A DNA stretch of 40,299 nucleotides, from positions 1 to 40,299 of the forward strand of contig CAJWBA010000018.1 of assembly GCA_913020155.1 (NCBI GenBank). Direction: 5' to 3'. The stretch comes from an uncultured Flavobacteriales bacterium (GTDB taxonomy: Bacteria; Bacteroidota; Bacteroidia; Flavobacteriales; Flavobacteriaceae). Below, piece after piece: positions 9,292-20,764 of the stretch. A model generated the notes under the pieces. It made no database searches and was not told the DNA's origin. It worked only from the letters and a program-made list of their open reading frames with translations. A program made the position numbers and the translations under genes. How positions within the stretch are numbered: position 1 is the first letter of the stretch; every line of letters starts with the position of its first letter.

Positions 9292-9537
9292 ATGGATAAC
9301 TCTGAAAGAAACGAAGCTCAAATCAATATTGGTTAGCAAATTAGGTGTTTACGGAAGAAAAATAGTTTAACTCAAGCTGATTTAGCTTTTCTTTCTAGGA
9401 TGGAAGAAAGTACTCTATAAGGAATCGAAGCAAGGAGAACAAACCCAACAATCAAAACATTATTTAAAATTTCTAAACACACGTCCTTGACAACCTCTTA
9501 CTTTTATTTTACATTTGCTCTTAAATTTCACAAATGA
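9292..9537 (+). pseudogene. XRE-family helix-turn-helix regulator, two in-frame stops
   Basis: Reading from the ATG at 9292 gives MDNSERNEAQINIG, stop, QIRCLRKKNSLTQADLA, FLSRMEESTL, stop, GIEARRTNPTIKTLFKISK, and then a tail ending in TGA at 9535-9537. This is plainly the Xre/Cro fold: an LRKKNSLTQADLA helix pair followed by IEARRTNPTIKTL, as in SinR-like repressors of about 80 residues. TAG at 9334-9336 and TAA at 9418-9420 interrupt it in the same frame, with no frameshift. The two stops sit where Lys/Arg and Tyr/Ser are common in the family. The promoter of the next gene lies inside its 3' part, consistent with loss of function. Neither a product nor a target can be assigned. Confidence 0.8.
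9487..9517 (+). promoter_or_regulatory. Promoter of the amidohydrolase gene
   Basis: TTG at 9487-9489, a 20-base spacer, then TACATTTG at 9510-9517: an excellent flavobacterial -33/-7 pair. It lies 17 bases before the ATG and inside the decayed regulator's 3' end. Confidence 0.7.
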
Positions 9538-11165
9538 AAAAAGCTTCGTTAATACTATTCAGTTTTGTACTATTTCTTTCTTGTGATTACCCAGAGGCAG
9601 ATTTAATTATTCATAATGCAAAGATTTATACCGTAAATCAAAATTTTGATTTAGTAACTGCTGCCGTTGTAAAAAATGGAGTTTTTATCGCAGTAGGTGG
9701 AGACGAACTACTAAATCAGTATACATCAAAAAATATGATTGATCTCAAAGGCCTCCCAGTCTATCCCGGTTTTATTGATGCGCATTGCCATTTTTATAAT
9801 TTTGGTTTGTTACAGCAACAGTTAGATCTGACTGGTACAGTTAGTTTTGATGAAGTTATTGAAAGAATAAATAATTATTCTAAATCAAACCCTGGTGTTC
9901 CTATTTTAGGGCAAGGTTGGGATCAAAATGATTGGGAGGTAAAAACATATCCAACAAAATATAAATTGGATGAGCTTTTTCCCAATCAAGTCATAGCTTT
10001 AAAACGCGTTGATGGGCATGCTCTTCTTGTAAATCAATTTACCTTGGATTTAGCAGGAATTGATAGTTCTGCCAAAGTTGATGGAGGTGTTGTTGTCCGA
10101 AAAAATGACACTTTGACTGGAATCTTGATTGATAATGCAATGGATCAAGTTTATGACGCAATACCAAAGCCTTCAACCGAACAACAAACTCAAGGTTTGT
10201 TGGCAGCTCAAAAAATTTGTTTTGAAAACGGTTTGACAACTGTCGATGACGCAGGGCTTGACAAAGAACAATTGCAATTGATAGACAGTTTACAGAAAAA
10301 AAGAATTCTTAACATTCGAGTTTATGGAATGATAAGCAATACTCCTGATAACTTGGATTATTATCTAGAAAGAGGTCCGCTACAAACCCCTTATTTAAAC
10401 GTTCGTTCCGTAAAAGTTTATGCAGATGGCGCATTGGGAAGTAGAGGAGCTGCTCTAAAAAATGATTATTCTGATGATAAAGGCAATAGAGGATCATTTG
10501 TAACTCCTGTTGATGAAATAGAAAATTTAGCTTTTGTTTTAGCAAAAAAAGGATTCCAAATGAATACCCATGCCATTGGGGATGCAGCAAATCATAGGGT
10601 GTTAGAGGCTTACAAAAAGGCATTAACTATCGATCCAGATCCCCGTTGGAGAATTGAACACGCTCAAGTAGTTTCTCGAAAGGACAGAGAAGCGTTTGGA
10701 AATAAAATTATCCCATCGATCCAACCTACGCATGCAACAAGTGATATGTTTTGGGCTGATGAACGATTGGGAGAAGAGCGAATTCAAACGGCATATGCTT
10801 ATAAAAGTTTATTGGACTGGTCAGGGAAAATTGTTTTGGGAACTGATTTCCCTGTAGAACACGTAAGCCCTTTAAAAACATTTTATGCAGCTATTGCCAG
10901 AACTACAGAAAATCAACTTCCGGAAGGTGGTTTTCAGATGCACGACGCATTGACCAGAATGGAAGCACTTAAGGGAATGACTATTTGGGCTGCTTATGCA
11001 AATTTTGAAGAAAAAATTAAGGGAAGTATTGAAATTGGTAAAATGGCAGATATGGTCATTTTACAAAAAGACATCATGAATATCAAAATTGATGCAGTTC
11101 CAAAGGTAAATGTAGTTGCTACTATTTTAAACGGAGACATAGTTTACCAAAAACCCAATAATTAA
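9534..11165 (+). CDS. Amidohydrolase-3 family (YtcJ-like) lipoprotein
   Basis: Metal-dependent hydrolase of the amidohydrolase superfamily, 543 residues. The signal MKKASLILFSFVLFLSC is a lipobox with Cys17, so the protein is probably tethered to a membrane on the outer side of the cytoplasmic membrane. The metal-binding PGFIDAHCHF has His84 and His86, GILIDNAMD and KVYADGALGSRGA follow, then NTHAIGDAA, RIEHAQV and LGTDFPVE with the last ligand Asp. A closing strand, IGKMADMVILQKD, completes the composite beta domain. The family cleaves amide, carbamate or ring C-N bonds; the substrate cannot be read from sequence. The ATG overlaps the stop of the XRE pseudogene, but it has its own promoter. 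Confidence 0.9.
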   Translation: MKKASLILFSFVLFLSCDYPEADLIIHNAKIYTVNQNFDLVTAAVVKNGVFIAVGGDELLNQYTSKNMIDLKGLPVYPGFIDAHCHFYNFGLLQQQLDLTGTVSFDEVIERINNYSKSNPGVPILGQGWDQNDWEVKTYPTKYKLDELFPNQVIALKRVDGHALLVNQFTLDLAGIDSSAKVDGGVVVRKNDTLTGILIDNAMDQVYDAIPKPSTEQQTQGLLAAQKICFENGLTTVDDAGLDKEQLQLIDSLQKKRILNIRVYGMISNTPDNLDYYLERGPLQTPYLNVRSVKVYADGALGSRGAALKNDYSDDKGNRGSFVTPVDEIENLAFVLAKKGFQMNTHAIGDAANHRVLEAYKKALTIDPDPRWRIEHAQVVSRKDREAFGNKIIPSIQPTHATSDMFWADERLGEERIQTAYAYKSLLDWSGKIVLGTDFPVEHVSPLKTFYAAIARTTENQLPEGGFQMHDALTRMEALKGMTIWAAYANFEEKIKGSIEIGKMADMVILQKDIMNIKIDAVPKVNVVATILNGDIVYQKPNN

Positions 11166-11295
11166 GCAACTAAAGATGATTAGCATAAATGTTGTAAAAT
11201 CAATAGAAAAATTTATTTTTTACACCTAAAAACTTATTTTTGTTTAAATTTTTAATCAAAAATAGTATTTGTATTTATATTAGTTATTATTAATT

Positions 11296-11303
11296 TATAT
11301 TTG
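11296..11303 (+). promoter_or_regulatory. -7 element for asnB
   Basis: TATATTTG, an exact TAnnTTTG box, 17 bases before the ATG. A TTTG at 11268-11271 could be the -33 element but the spacer (24 bases) is longer than usual. Confidence 0.55.
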
Positions 11304-11320
11304 CTTAAAAATTAATAATT

Positions 11321-12985
11321 ATGTGTGGTATTGTTTGTGCTTTTGAATTGAGACAACCTTCTGAAAATTTACGAACTCAGGTTTTGAATATGTCTAAAAG
11401 CATACGACATCGGGGTCCTGACTGGAGTGGAATATTTTCTAATGATAAAACCGTAATGGCTCACGAGCGCTTGGCTATTGTAGATCCCACATCAGGAAAT
11501 CAACCACTATTTAGTGCAGACGGTCGCTATGTTCTTGCTGCTAATGGAGAAATTTACAATCATAAAGAACTTCGCGCTGAATTGGAAGGAAAATATGAAT
11601 TTCAAACGGCATCAGATTGCGAAATTATTTTAGCACTCTACCAAGAAAAAGGACCAAATTTCATAGATGAAATGAATGGTATTTTTGGATTCGCATTGTA
11701 CGATATCCTAAAAGATGAGTATTTTATCTCTCGCGATCACATGGGAATTATTCCTCTTTACATGGGGTGGGATCAAAATGGAACTTTTTATGTTGCCTCA
11801 GAATTAAAAGCACTTGAAGGTATTTGTACTAAAATTGAGTTATTTCCTCCTGGGCATTATTTGACCAGCAGTTTAGATGCTCCAATACGTTGGTATTCTA
11901 GAGATTGGATGGATTATGATTCTATTAAAGAAAATGATACCAAAATAGATGATCTTCACGATTCGTTGGCAGCAGCGGTTCGTCGTCAGCTCATGAGTGA
12001 TGTGCCTTATGGGGTTTTACTCTCTGGTGGTTTGGACTCTTCAGTGACTTCCGCTCTTGCCAAATTGTATGCTGCCAAAAGGATTGAAGCGGATGATGAT
12101 CAAGCTGCTTGGTGGCCTCAATTACACTCCTTTGCTGTTGGACTAGAAGGTTCTCCTGATCTGGAAGCTGCGGCTAAAGTAGCCAAACACATCAATACGG
12201 TTCATCATGAAGTGAAGTTTACTGTTCAAGAAGGACTGGATGCAATTCGAGATGTTGTCTATCATTTAGAAACGTATGACATTACTACTATCCGCGCTTC
12301 AACTCCCATGTATTTGATGGCTCGTGCCATAAAAGCTCTCGGTATCAAAATGGTTCTTTCTGGTGAAGGAGCAGATGAATTGTTTGGAGGATATTTGTAT
12401 TTCCATAAAGCACCTACTGCTAAAGATTTTCATGAAGAAACTGTCAGAAAATTAAATAAATTACATCAATATGATTGTTTGCGAGCCAACAAATCATTGG
12501 CATCCTGGGGAATCGAGGGTAGAGTGCCTTTTTTGGACAAAGAGTTTATAGATGTTGCAATGCGCATCAATCCGAAGGATAAAATGATTACCTCTGATCG
12601 CATGGAAAAATGGGTAATTCGCAAAGCATTTGAGCAGTATCTTCCAGAAAGTGTGGCGTGGAGACAAAAAGAACAATTCTCAGATGGGGTTGGTTACGAT
12701 TGGATCGACACATTGAAAGAGGTTGTTGAAATGAATGTAACGGATGATCAAATTCAAAACGCACATTTTAAGTTTCCTGTACAAACTCCTCAAAACAAAG
12801 AAGAGTTTTATTATCGATCTATTTTTGAGGAACATTTCCCTAGCGAAACAGCGGCTTTAAGCGTTCCATCTTTACCTTCAGTGGCCTGCAGTACTCCAAT
12901 TGCTTTAGAATGGGATGAGGCATTTAAAAATAAGAATGACCCAAGTGGGAGAGCAGTCGCTAAAGTTCATGATGACGCTTATTAA
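11321..12985 (+). CDS. asnB: Asparagine synthase B (glutamine-hydrolysing)
   Basis: Makes asparagine from aspartate, ATP and glutamine. It has 554 residues, matching E. coli AsnB. The protein starts MCGIVCAFE, so after Met removal Cys2 is the N-terminal nucleophile of the glutaminase domain; RHRGPD and NGEIYNH follow. The synthetase domain carries the pyrophosphate loop SGGLDSS at residues 235-241 and the LSGEGADELFGGY segment. Its own promoter is upstream, and 188 bases separate it from gyrB. Nothing odd. Confidence 0.97.
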   Translation: MCGIVCAFELRQPSENLRTQVLNMSKSIRHRGPDWSGIFSNDKTVMAHERLAIVDPTSGNQPLFSADGRYVLAANGEIYNHKELRAELEGKYEFQTASDCEIILALYQEKGPNFIDEMNGIFGFALYDILKDEYFISRDHMGIIPLYMGWDQNGTFYVASELKALEGICTKIELFPPGHYLTSSLDAPIRWYSRDWMDYDSIKENDTKIDDLHDSLAAAVRRQLMSDVPYGVLLSGGLDSSVTSALAKLYAAKRIEADDDQAAWWPQLHSFAVGLEGSPDLEAAAKVAKHINTVHHEVKFTVQEGLDAIRDVVYHLETYDITTIRASTPMYLMARAIKALGIKMVLSGEGADELFGGYLYFHKAPTAKDFHEETVRKLNKLHQYDCLRANKSLASWGIEGRVPFLDKEFIDVAMRINPKDKMITSDRMEKWVIRKAFEQYLPESVAWRQKEQFSDGVGYDWIDTLKEVVEMNVTDDQIQNAHFKFPVQTPQNKEEFYYRSIFEEHFPSETAALSVPSLPSVACSTPIALEWDEAFKNKNDPSGRAVAKVHDDAY

Positions 12986-13125
12986 TGCCTTTAAAAATTC
13001 AGGATTTAAAATGCTGTTTCATACACATTAATTTTCCTTTAATTTAAGATTAGTTTTAGGATAAAATGTTAATAACTTCAAGCCCTTAGCAAAGGTTTTC
13101 ATTTTAAAAATCAAGCCTGTTTTCG

Positions 13126-13133
13126 TATATTTG
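13126..13133 (+). promoter_or_regulatory. -7 element for gyrB
   Basis: TATATTTG, an exact TAnnTTTG box, 41 bases upstream of the gyrB ATG. No clear -33 TTG at the expected spacing. Confidence 0.5.
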
Positions 13134-13170
13134 AAAGTATGGTAATCTGTATGATTTTAAACTAAACTAA

Positions 13171-15114
<1,944 letters not shown>

Positions 15115-15164
15115 CGTCAAGGACATTGCAAAATTTTACAAACACTTAAATTAAAAAGTTAATT

Positions 15165-16097
15165 ATGAAAGTAACCATAGTAGGAGCTGGGAATGTAGGT
15201 GCATCATGTGCAGAATACATCGCTGTCAAACGAATAGCAAGCGAGGTAGTCCTTTTAGATATCAAAGAAGGATTCGCAGAAGGTAAGGCACTTGACCTAA
15301 CCCAAACAGCAACTACATTAGGATTCAATACCAGAATCACAGGGGTAACCAATGATTATTCAAAAACTTCAAATAGTGACGTAGTTATTATTACTTCTGG
15401 AATTCCCAGAAAACCAGGTATGACTCGTGAAGAGTTGATTGGCATAAATGCTGGAATAGTAAAATCAGTTGCAGAAAGCATCTTAGAACATTCCCCTGAA
15501 GCAATTATTGTTGTAGTTTCTAACCCGATGGATACCATGACCTATTTAGCTCTCAAAGAAACTGGGCTTCCCAAAAACCGCATTATTGGTATGGGTGGTG
15601 CACTTGATAGCTCAAGGTTTAAAACTTATCTGTCAAAAGCTTTGGATAAACCAGCAAACGATATCCAAGGAATGGTTATCGGTGGTCATGGAGACACCAC
15701 AATGATTCCTTTAACACGTTTAGCGAGTTACAACGGTACTCCCGTTAGTGGACATTTATCTTCAGAAGAATTAGATGATGTAGCAGCAGCAACTATGGTA
15801 GGAGGAGCTACACTAACAAAGCTTTTGGGAACATCTGCATGGTATGCACCAGGTGCTTCTGTAGCTTACCTTGTAGATAGTATAATCAACGATCAAAAAA
15901 GAATGATACCTTGTTCTGTTTATCTTGAAGGTGAATACGGTGAAACTGATATTTGTATTGGTGTTCCCTGTATTATCGGGGAAGATGGGGTTGAAGGAAT
16001 TTTGGATATTAATTTGGACGAAAAAGAGCAAGAAAAATTCAAAAAAAGTGCTGAAGCTATTCGTACAATGAACGAAGCTTTATCTAGTAATTTATAA
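15165..16097 (+). CDS. mdh: Malate dehydrogenase
   Basis: NAD-dependent oxidation of malate to oxaloacetate in the TCA cycle. It has 310 residues and is of the LDH-like type common in Bacteroidetes. The Rossmann motif GAGNVGASCAE starts at residue 7. ITSGIPRKPGMTRE holds the mobile-loop arginines typical of malate rather than lactate specificity, and GGHGDT places the catalytic His at 175. It is probably read through from gyrB, as the 50-base gap has no promoter box. A strong hairpin terminator follows 22 bases after the stop. Confidence 0.96.
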   Translation: MKVTIVGAGNVGASCAEYIAVKRIASEVVLLDIKEGFAEGKALDLTQTATTLGFNTRITGVTNDYSKTSNSDVVIITSGIPRKPGMTREELIGINAGIVKSVAESILEHSPEAIIVVVSNPMDTMTYLALKETGLPKNRIIGMGGALDSSRFKTYLSKALDKPANDIQGMVIGGHGDTTMIPLTRLASYNGTPVSGHLSSEELDDVAAATMVGGATLTKLLGTSAWYAPGASVAYLVDSIINDQKRMIPCSVYLEGEYGETDICIGVPCIIGEDGVEGILDINLDEKEQEKFKKSAEAIRTMNEALSSNL

Positions 16098-16118
16098 AAA
16101 AACAACATAAAAATCACC

Positions 16119-16146
16119 AAAAACCGCCACTAAGGCGGTTTTTTTA
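16119..16146 (+). terminator. Rho-independent terminator after mdh
   Basis: AAACCGCC, loop ACTAA, GGCGGTTT, followed by more T residues: an 8-base-pair GC-rich stem with a T tail, directly after mdh. Confidence 0.9.
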
Positions 16147-16168
16147 TGAACGAAACAGTACCATAAAG

Positions 16169-16199
16169 TTGTTAAATCTAGGCTTATATTTTATATTTG
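16169..16199 (+). promoter_or_regulatory. Promoter of secDF
   Basis: TTG at 16169-16171, a 20-base spacer, then TATATTTG at 16192-16199, 31 bases before the ATG. A clean flavobacterial -33/-7 pair just past the mdh terminator. Confidence 0.7.
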
Positions 16200-16230
16200 C
16201 TCGCCTTTAACCGGCTTAAAAATCAAACTA

Positions 16231-19164
16231 ATGCAGAATAACGGACTAATAAAATTTTTTGGAATCCTTTTTGGAATCGTAAGCATCTATCAACTTTCAT
16301 TTACTTTCATTTCAAGTAGCCAAGAAAATAAGGCTGCATCTTATGCTATCAATAGGGTAGCCGAAGATCAGCCAAACTATGTTACTCTAAGAGAACAGAT
16401 CGAAACAAACTATTTGGATTCAATTGGGAATTTATCCCTTTATGGATTTACATCTTACAAGGATGCTAAAGGAAAAGAATTGAACAAAGGACTTGACTTA
16501 AAAGGAGGAATTAATGTAATTCTTCAAATTTCGGTTAAAGATATTTTAAAAGGATTAACAGATTATTCAAAAAATGTAACTTTTAACAAGGCATTGGATG
16601 ATGCTGATCTTCTCCAAATAAATACTGACGAACCTTATGTTGAATCTTTTTTCACTGCTTTCGATGCAATCAAAGGAGATATTACACTGGCAAACCCTGA
16701 AATTTTTGCCAACAGAACGTTAAGTGATGTTATCAATTTTGAAATGATTGATGAACAAGTTCGTCCAATTGTTCGCCGTAAAATTGATGAATCTATTGTT
16801 TCTGCTTTTGAAGTATTGAGAAAGCGTATCGATAAATTTGGAGTTACCCAACCAAACATCCAGCGTCTTGGTACTTCGGGAAGAATTTTAGTAGAACTTC
16901 CTGGAGCTCGCGATGTTGAACGTGTAAAGAACTTATTACAAAGTACTGCACAGTTGGAATTTTGGGAAACCTACAAAAATGACCAGCTTGTGAACTTCCT
17001 TTACGAAGCAAACAATCTTTTAATAAAAAAAGGTTTACAAAAAAGTGGGGAAACAACCAAAGATTCAGCAATTGACGACCTTTTAGCTGATGTAGAAGCA
17101 AAAGATTCTGCCTCTTTTGCACAACGAAATCCAATATTGGATCTCGTCAAAGGATACGGTTATCAAGGTGGGCCTGTGTTGGCTCAATTTGCTAAAAAGG
17201 ATAAGAATACCATTACGGGTTATCTTGACCTTCCTGAGGTTAGAAGATTATTGCCAAAACAATTCCGTTTCATAAGATTTGCTTGGGGAAAAGAACAAGA
17301 AGATTCTGAATTGGTTGATCTGTACCTTCTAAAATCCAATCGTGAAAATATACCACCAATGAGTGGAGGGGTTATTGTTGACGCCTTGCAATCCTATGAT
17401 CAAGTTGGACAACCATCTGTTTCTATGCAAATGGATTCCAAGGGTGCCCGTGTATGGGAAAACTTGACAGGTAAAGCCTTTAGAGAAGCTAGTAACATTG
17501 CTATTGTATTAGACGACGTTGTGTATTCTGCTCCAGGTGTTAGCAAAGGAGCAATATCTGGTGGTCGTTCCGAGATATCGGGTAACTTTAAACTCAATGA
17601 AGCGATTGATTTAGCCAACGTTCTTAGAGCAGGTAAACTACCTGCTTCTGCAGACATCATTCAGTCAGAAATTGTTGGACCATCTCTAGGTAAAGAAGCT
17701 ATTCAGAGTGGAATTTACTCTTTTATTATTGCACTATTTATCGTATTACTTTGGATGCTTTTCTATTATGGTTCATCGGGTATTTATGCCGATGTGGCTT
17801 TGGTATTGAATATCTTACTCATTTTTGGAATTTTAGCAGGCTTAGGTGCAGTATTGACTCTTCCTGGAATTGCTGGAATCGTATTAACCATTGGTATTTC
17901 AGTTGATGCAAACGTACTTATTTTTGAACGAATACGCGAGGAACTCAAAAAAGGTAAAGGACAACTCAAAGCAGTTGCAGATGGTTTTGATAATGCACTT
18001 TCATCTATTTTAGATGCAAACATAACAACAGGTCTAACAGCCTTGATCTTGTTTGTGTTTGGAACAGGACCAATCAAAGGATTCGCAACCACCCTATTGA
18101 TCGGTATCGCAACTTCTTTGTTTACCGCTATTTTCATTACCAGATTATTAATTGACGGTCGTGCGATTAAAGGTAAAATAGTGTCTTTTGCTACCTCTGC
18201 AACTCAAGGCTTGTTTCAAAACATCAGCATAACGTTTTTGGAAAAAAGAAAAATGGCTTATGTAATTTCGGGAGTTTTAGTAGTATTGAGTATAGCATCA
18301 CTTTCTTTTAAGGGATTAAATCAAGGAGTTGATTTTGTTGGAGGAAGATCTTACACTGTTCGTTTCGATAAGATTGTAAATCCAACAGAAATAGAAGGTG
18401 TCCTTGCAGATGCTTTTGGAAGTGTTGAAGCAAAAACATTCGGAGACGATAATCAATTAAAGATAACTACCAAGTACAAGGTTGATGAAGAAGGTACTGC
18501 AATTGATAATGAAATATACGAAAAACTTTACGCAGGTTTACAAGCCTACCTTCCGGAGGAAATTACTTACGATGAGTTCGTAAATGGATCTGACTTAAAA
18601 ACAGTAGGAATCATGTCCTCGATTAAGGTTGGGCCAACCATCGCAGATGACATCAAACAAAATTCTTATCTAGCAGTTTTTGGTTCTTTGATAGTAGTAT
18701 TTTTATATATTTTATTGCGTTTCCGTAAATGGCAATTTTCTTTAGGGGCAGTAGCAGCAGTATTCCATGATGTACTTATTGTACTTGGGATATTTTCGTT
18801 AACTTATTCTATTATGCCTTTTAGTATGGAAATCAATCAAGCATTTATTGCTGCGATTCTAACCGTAATTGGATACTCTTTGAACGATACCGTAGTTGTT
18901 TTTGACCGCATTCGAGAATTTACAAATGATCATCCTAAATGGGAATTGAACACCACGATTAATTCTGCATTGAACAGTACATTAAGTAGAACTTTAAATA
19001 CTTCATTAACAACTTTATTGGTTTTATTGGCCATCTTTATTTTCGGTGGTGAATCCATTCGGGGGTTTATGTTTGCTTTAATAGTAGGGGTCATTGTAGG
19101 TACTTACAGCTCGGTATTTATTGCTACACCAGTAATGTTTGATACGCAAGACAAAAAACAATAA
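16231..19164 (+). CDS. secDF: Fused protein translocase subunit SecDF
   Basis: Inner-membrane RND-family protein that uses the proton gradient to help pull secreted proteins through SecYEG. It has 977 residues because SecD and SecF are joined in one chain, as is usual in Bacteroidetes. The SecD half has KGLDLKGGINV near residue 90 and a periplasmic domain with ELPGARDVERVKNLL. Six membrane segments include SVDANVLIFERIREEL. The SecF half begins near LEKRKMAYVISG, has NQGVDFVGGRSY, and ends with a second six-helix bundle including GYSLNDTVVVFDRIRE. It has its own promoter; no yajC lies next to it. Confidence 0.96.
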   Translation: MQNNGLIKFFGILFGIVSIYQLSFTFISSSQENKAASYAINRVAEDQPNYVTLREQIETNYLDSIGNLSLYGFTSYKDAKGKELNKGLDLKGGINVILQISVKDILKGLTDYSKNVTFNKALDDADLLQINTDEPYVESFFTAFDAIKGDITLANPEIFANRTLSDVINFEMIDEQVRPIVRRKIDESIVSAFEVLRKRIDKFGVTQPNIQRLGTSGRILVELPGARDVERVKNLLQSTAQLEFWETYKNDQLVNFLYEANNLLIKKGLQKSGETTKDSAIDDLLADVEAKDSASFAQRNPILDLVKGYGYQGGPVLAQFAKKDKNTITGYLDLPEVRRLLPKQFRFIRFAWGKEQEDSELVDLYLLKSNRENIPPMSGGVIVDALQSYDQVGQPSVSMQMDSKGARVWENLTGKAFREASNIAIVLDDVVYSAPGVSKGAISGGRSEISGNFKLNEAIDLANVLRAGKLPASADIIQSEIVGPSLGKEAIQSGIYSFIIALFIVLLWMLFYYGSSGIYADVALVLNILLIFGILAGLGAVLTLPGIAGIVLTIGISVDANVLIFERIREELKKGKGQLKAVADGFDNALSSILDANITTGLTALILFVFGTGPIKGFATTLLIGIATSLFTAIFITRLLIDGRAIKGKIVSFATSATQGLFQNISITFLEKRKMAYVISGVLVVLSIASLSFKGLNQGVDFVGGRSYTVRFDKIVNPTEIEGVLADAFGSVEAKTFGDDNQLKITTKYKVDEEGTAIDNEIYEKLYAGLQAYLPEEITYDEFVNGSDLKTVGIMSSIKVGPTIADDIKQNSYLAVFGSLIVVFLYILLRFRKWQFSLGAVAAVFHDVLIVLGIFSLTYSIMPFSMEINQAFIAAILTVIGYSLNDTVVVFDRIREFTNDHPKWELNTTINSALNSTLSRTLNTSLTTLLVLLAIFIFGGESIRGFMFALIVGVIVGTYSSVFIATPVMFDTQDKKQ

Positions 19165-19253
19165 TAGGATAAAAAATTTTCCTCTTTTTCTTTAAATTAA
19201 AATCACGAGGTAAGCCGTAATTTTTTTATTAAATCATCTTTCAGTTTATTGTG

Positions 19254-19859
19254 CTAAGAATTCTCAATTGAAGAGCTTTTGTACTTACAAGTATTCGAAC
19301 CAAACGAGTTAGGTAATGGCGTTAGCCATTCTTTTTTTAGTGATTGAATGTGTTCAAGACGATGCATACTATGCCAAGCGTAAAGTTTCGTGACAACATA
19401 CAAAGGGTAATTTTTTGATCGTTCGGGATGATGGTATTTTTATTCAAATTGGCTTTCAGTCAATGACTCAAAAAAAGCTACCCATCGTTTATGAATGCCT
19501 TTAAGGATTAAAATACTAGGAGAAATATCAGAAGATGAAGCATCTTCTAACTTTGCCCAGTTAGCTTCTGCATAATCTTTAATTTTTGGAGTCGATTCTA
19601 ACAAAGCATGCTTCGATCTAAGACAAGTATGTGAATGACTGTCTGCCAAATGATGTACAACTTGAGCTATTGCCCAGCCACCTTCTCGATAAGAGGTTTG
19701 TAATTCATTTTCTTTTAATCCTTCTACTAGTTCAAGAGGGGCAAGAAAGTTTTTAAAAACAGCTAAAACCTCTTTTTTTTCTTTGGATGCGGGTTGAGTC
19801 GTTGTCCATTCAAATTTTCCAATCGGATATTGAAGCGAAAATAAATCATAGGTATTCAT
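19254..19859 (-). pseudogene. YfiT/DinB-family probable bacillithiol S-transferase, interrupted by one stop
   Basis: The frame from the ATG at 19859 reads MNTYDLFSLQYPIGKFEW, then GGWAIAQVVHHLADSH (first metal His), KRWVAFFESLTESQFE and a TAA at 19440-19442. In the same frame it then continues KYHHPERSKNYPLYVV, LYAWHSMHRLEHIQSLKKEW and stops at 19254-19256. WHxxH(H/R)xxHI is the C-terminal metal-binding motif of YfiT-type proteins, so a normal gene of about 200 codons was cut by one nonsense codon. The truncated product would have 139 residues and lack the last His ligands. It is the last gene of the folE-cysS-yidD-lgt unit and overlaps lgt by 14 bases. A TTG start at 19901 is possible but less likely. 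bshB1 in the window shows that bacillithiol is probably made. Confidence 0.8.
19315..19338 (+). terminator. Possible terminator for secDF
   Basis: AATGGC, loop GTTA, GCCATT, then C and seven T residues on the plus strand. It lies 150 bases after secDF, but inside the 3' part of the interrupted YfiT-like gene on the other strand, so the stem may partly reflect coding sequence. Confidence 0.45.
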
Positions 19860-20709
19860 TCTTCGCAGTTTTAGATTTTCTGAACATAGTAAAGAGACCA
19901 AAAAGAATCATCGGAATACTCAACCATTGTCCCGTAGAGAGAATTGGGAGATAGGTTTCAAAACCACCTTGACTTTCTTTGACAAACTCTACAATAAAGC
20001 GAATACTAAAAAGCAAAACAAAAAACAGTCCAAACAAATAGCCCTCAGATTGGTTCTTTTTGTTGTTGTACAAATAGCGCAGTAAGAAATAAAGTCCAAT
20101 GTAGCCAATTGCTTCATAAAGTTGAGCCGGATGCCTTGGTGCAACTTCTCTTCTGTTGAGGAATACAACCCCAAAATTATTACCTGTGTATTTACCTATA
20201 ATTTCTGAATTAAAGAAATTTCCAATTCGTACAAATGCTGCACCAATACTTACTGGGATTACTAATCGATCTAAAATCCATAAAAGGGGTTTGTAAGTAT
20301 ATTTTTTTTGATATGAATACAGACCTATTAAAATTCCGATAGAGGCTCCATGGCTAGCCAGACCTCTAAAACCAGTAAATTCAAACCCTTCAATTAATCC
20401 AAAAAATAGACTCGTATTTTCACGCTCTCGAATTGGAAGTAGAATTTCAATCAAATGATTTTGATAATAGCCCCAACTATAAAAAAAAACTTCACCGAGT
20501 CGAGCCCCCAGAAGGGTAGCAATCACTACATAAAAAAGCAAAGGTTCGATGTATTCGACGGATACTTTTTCTTTTTCATAAATTTTACTCATTATGTAAT
20601 ATCCTAAAGAAAAAGCAATTACAAACATAATACTGTAATAATGGATTCCAAAACTGCCGATTTTGAAAAGTGTATCGGAGGGCGCCCATTGTATTTTAGA
20701 AAAAAGCAT
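19846..20709 (-). CDS. lgt: Phosphatidylglycerol-prolipoprotein diacylglyceryl transferase
   Basis: Inner-membrane enzyme that moves a diacylglyceryl group onto the lipobox cysteine of prolipoproteins, the first step in lipoprotein maturation. It has 287 residues with about seven membrane segments. Key stretches are GARLGEVFFY, FRGLASHGASIG (essential Arg/His region), RIGNFFNSEIIG (the Lgt signature) and RHPAQLYEAIGY. The ATG at 20709 is well placed. It is in the folE-cysS-yidD-lgt-yfiT run on the minus strand. At least two genes in this window encode lipoproteins that would be its substrates. Confidence 0.95.
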   Translation of the reverse strand: MLFSKIQWAPSDTLFKIGSFGIHYYSIMFVIAFSLGYYIMSKIYEKEKVSVEYIEPLLFYVVIATLLGARLGEVFFYSWGYYQNHLIEILLPIRERENTSLFFGLIEGFEFTGFRGLASHGASIGILIGLYSYQKKYTYKPLLWILDRLVIPVSIGAAFVRIGNFFNSEIIGKYTGNNFGVVFLNRREVAPRHPAQLYEAIGYIGLYFLLRYLYNNKKNQSEGYLFGLFFVLLFSIRFIVEFVKESQGGFETYLPILSTGQWLSIPMILFGLFTMFRKSKTAKNEYL

Positions 20710-20764
20710 ATGAAAAAAATATTGGTTGATTAAAAGTACTTGATTTTCATTAATAATCCCAAAC

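Noticed and set aside
17784-18137. 117-residue minus-strand frame within secDF
   Set aside because: Antisense shadow of the membrane helices; codon pattern belongs to secDF.
16231-19164. SecDF as an accidental fusion
   Set aside because: Fused SecDF is normal in Bacteroidetes, and both halves are complete.
19264-19342. Plus-strand reading EFSIEELLYLQVFEPNELG after secDF as a small gene
   Set aside because: It has a stop right before it, no start codon, and is explained as the complement of the YfiT-like gene's 3' end.
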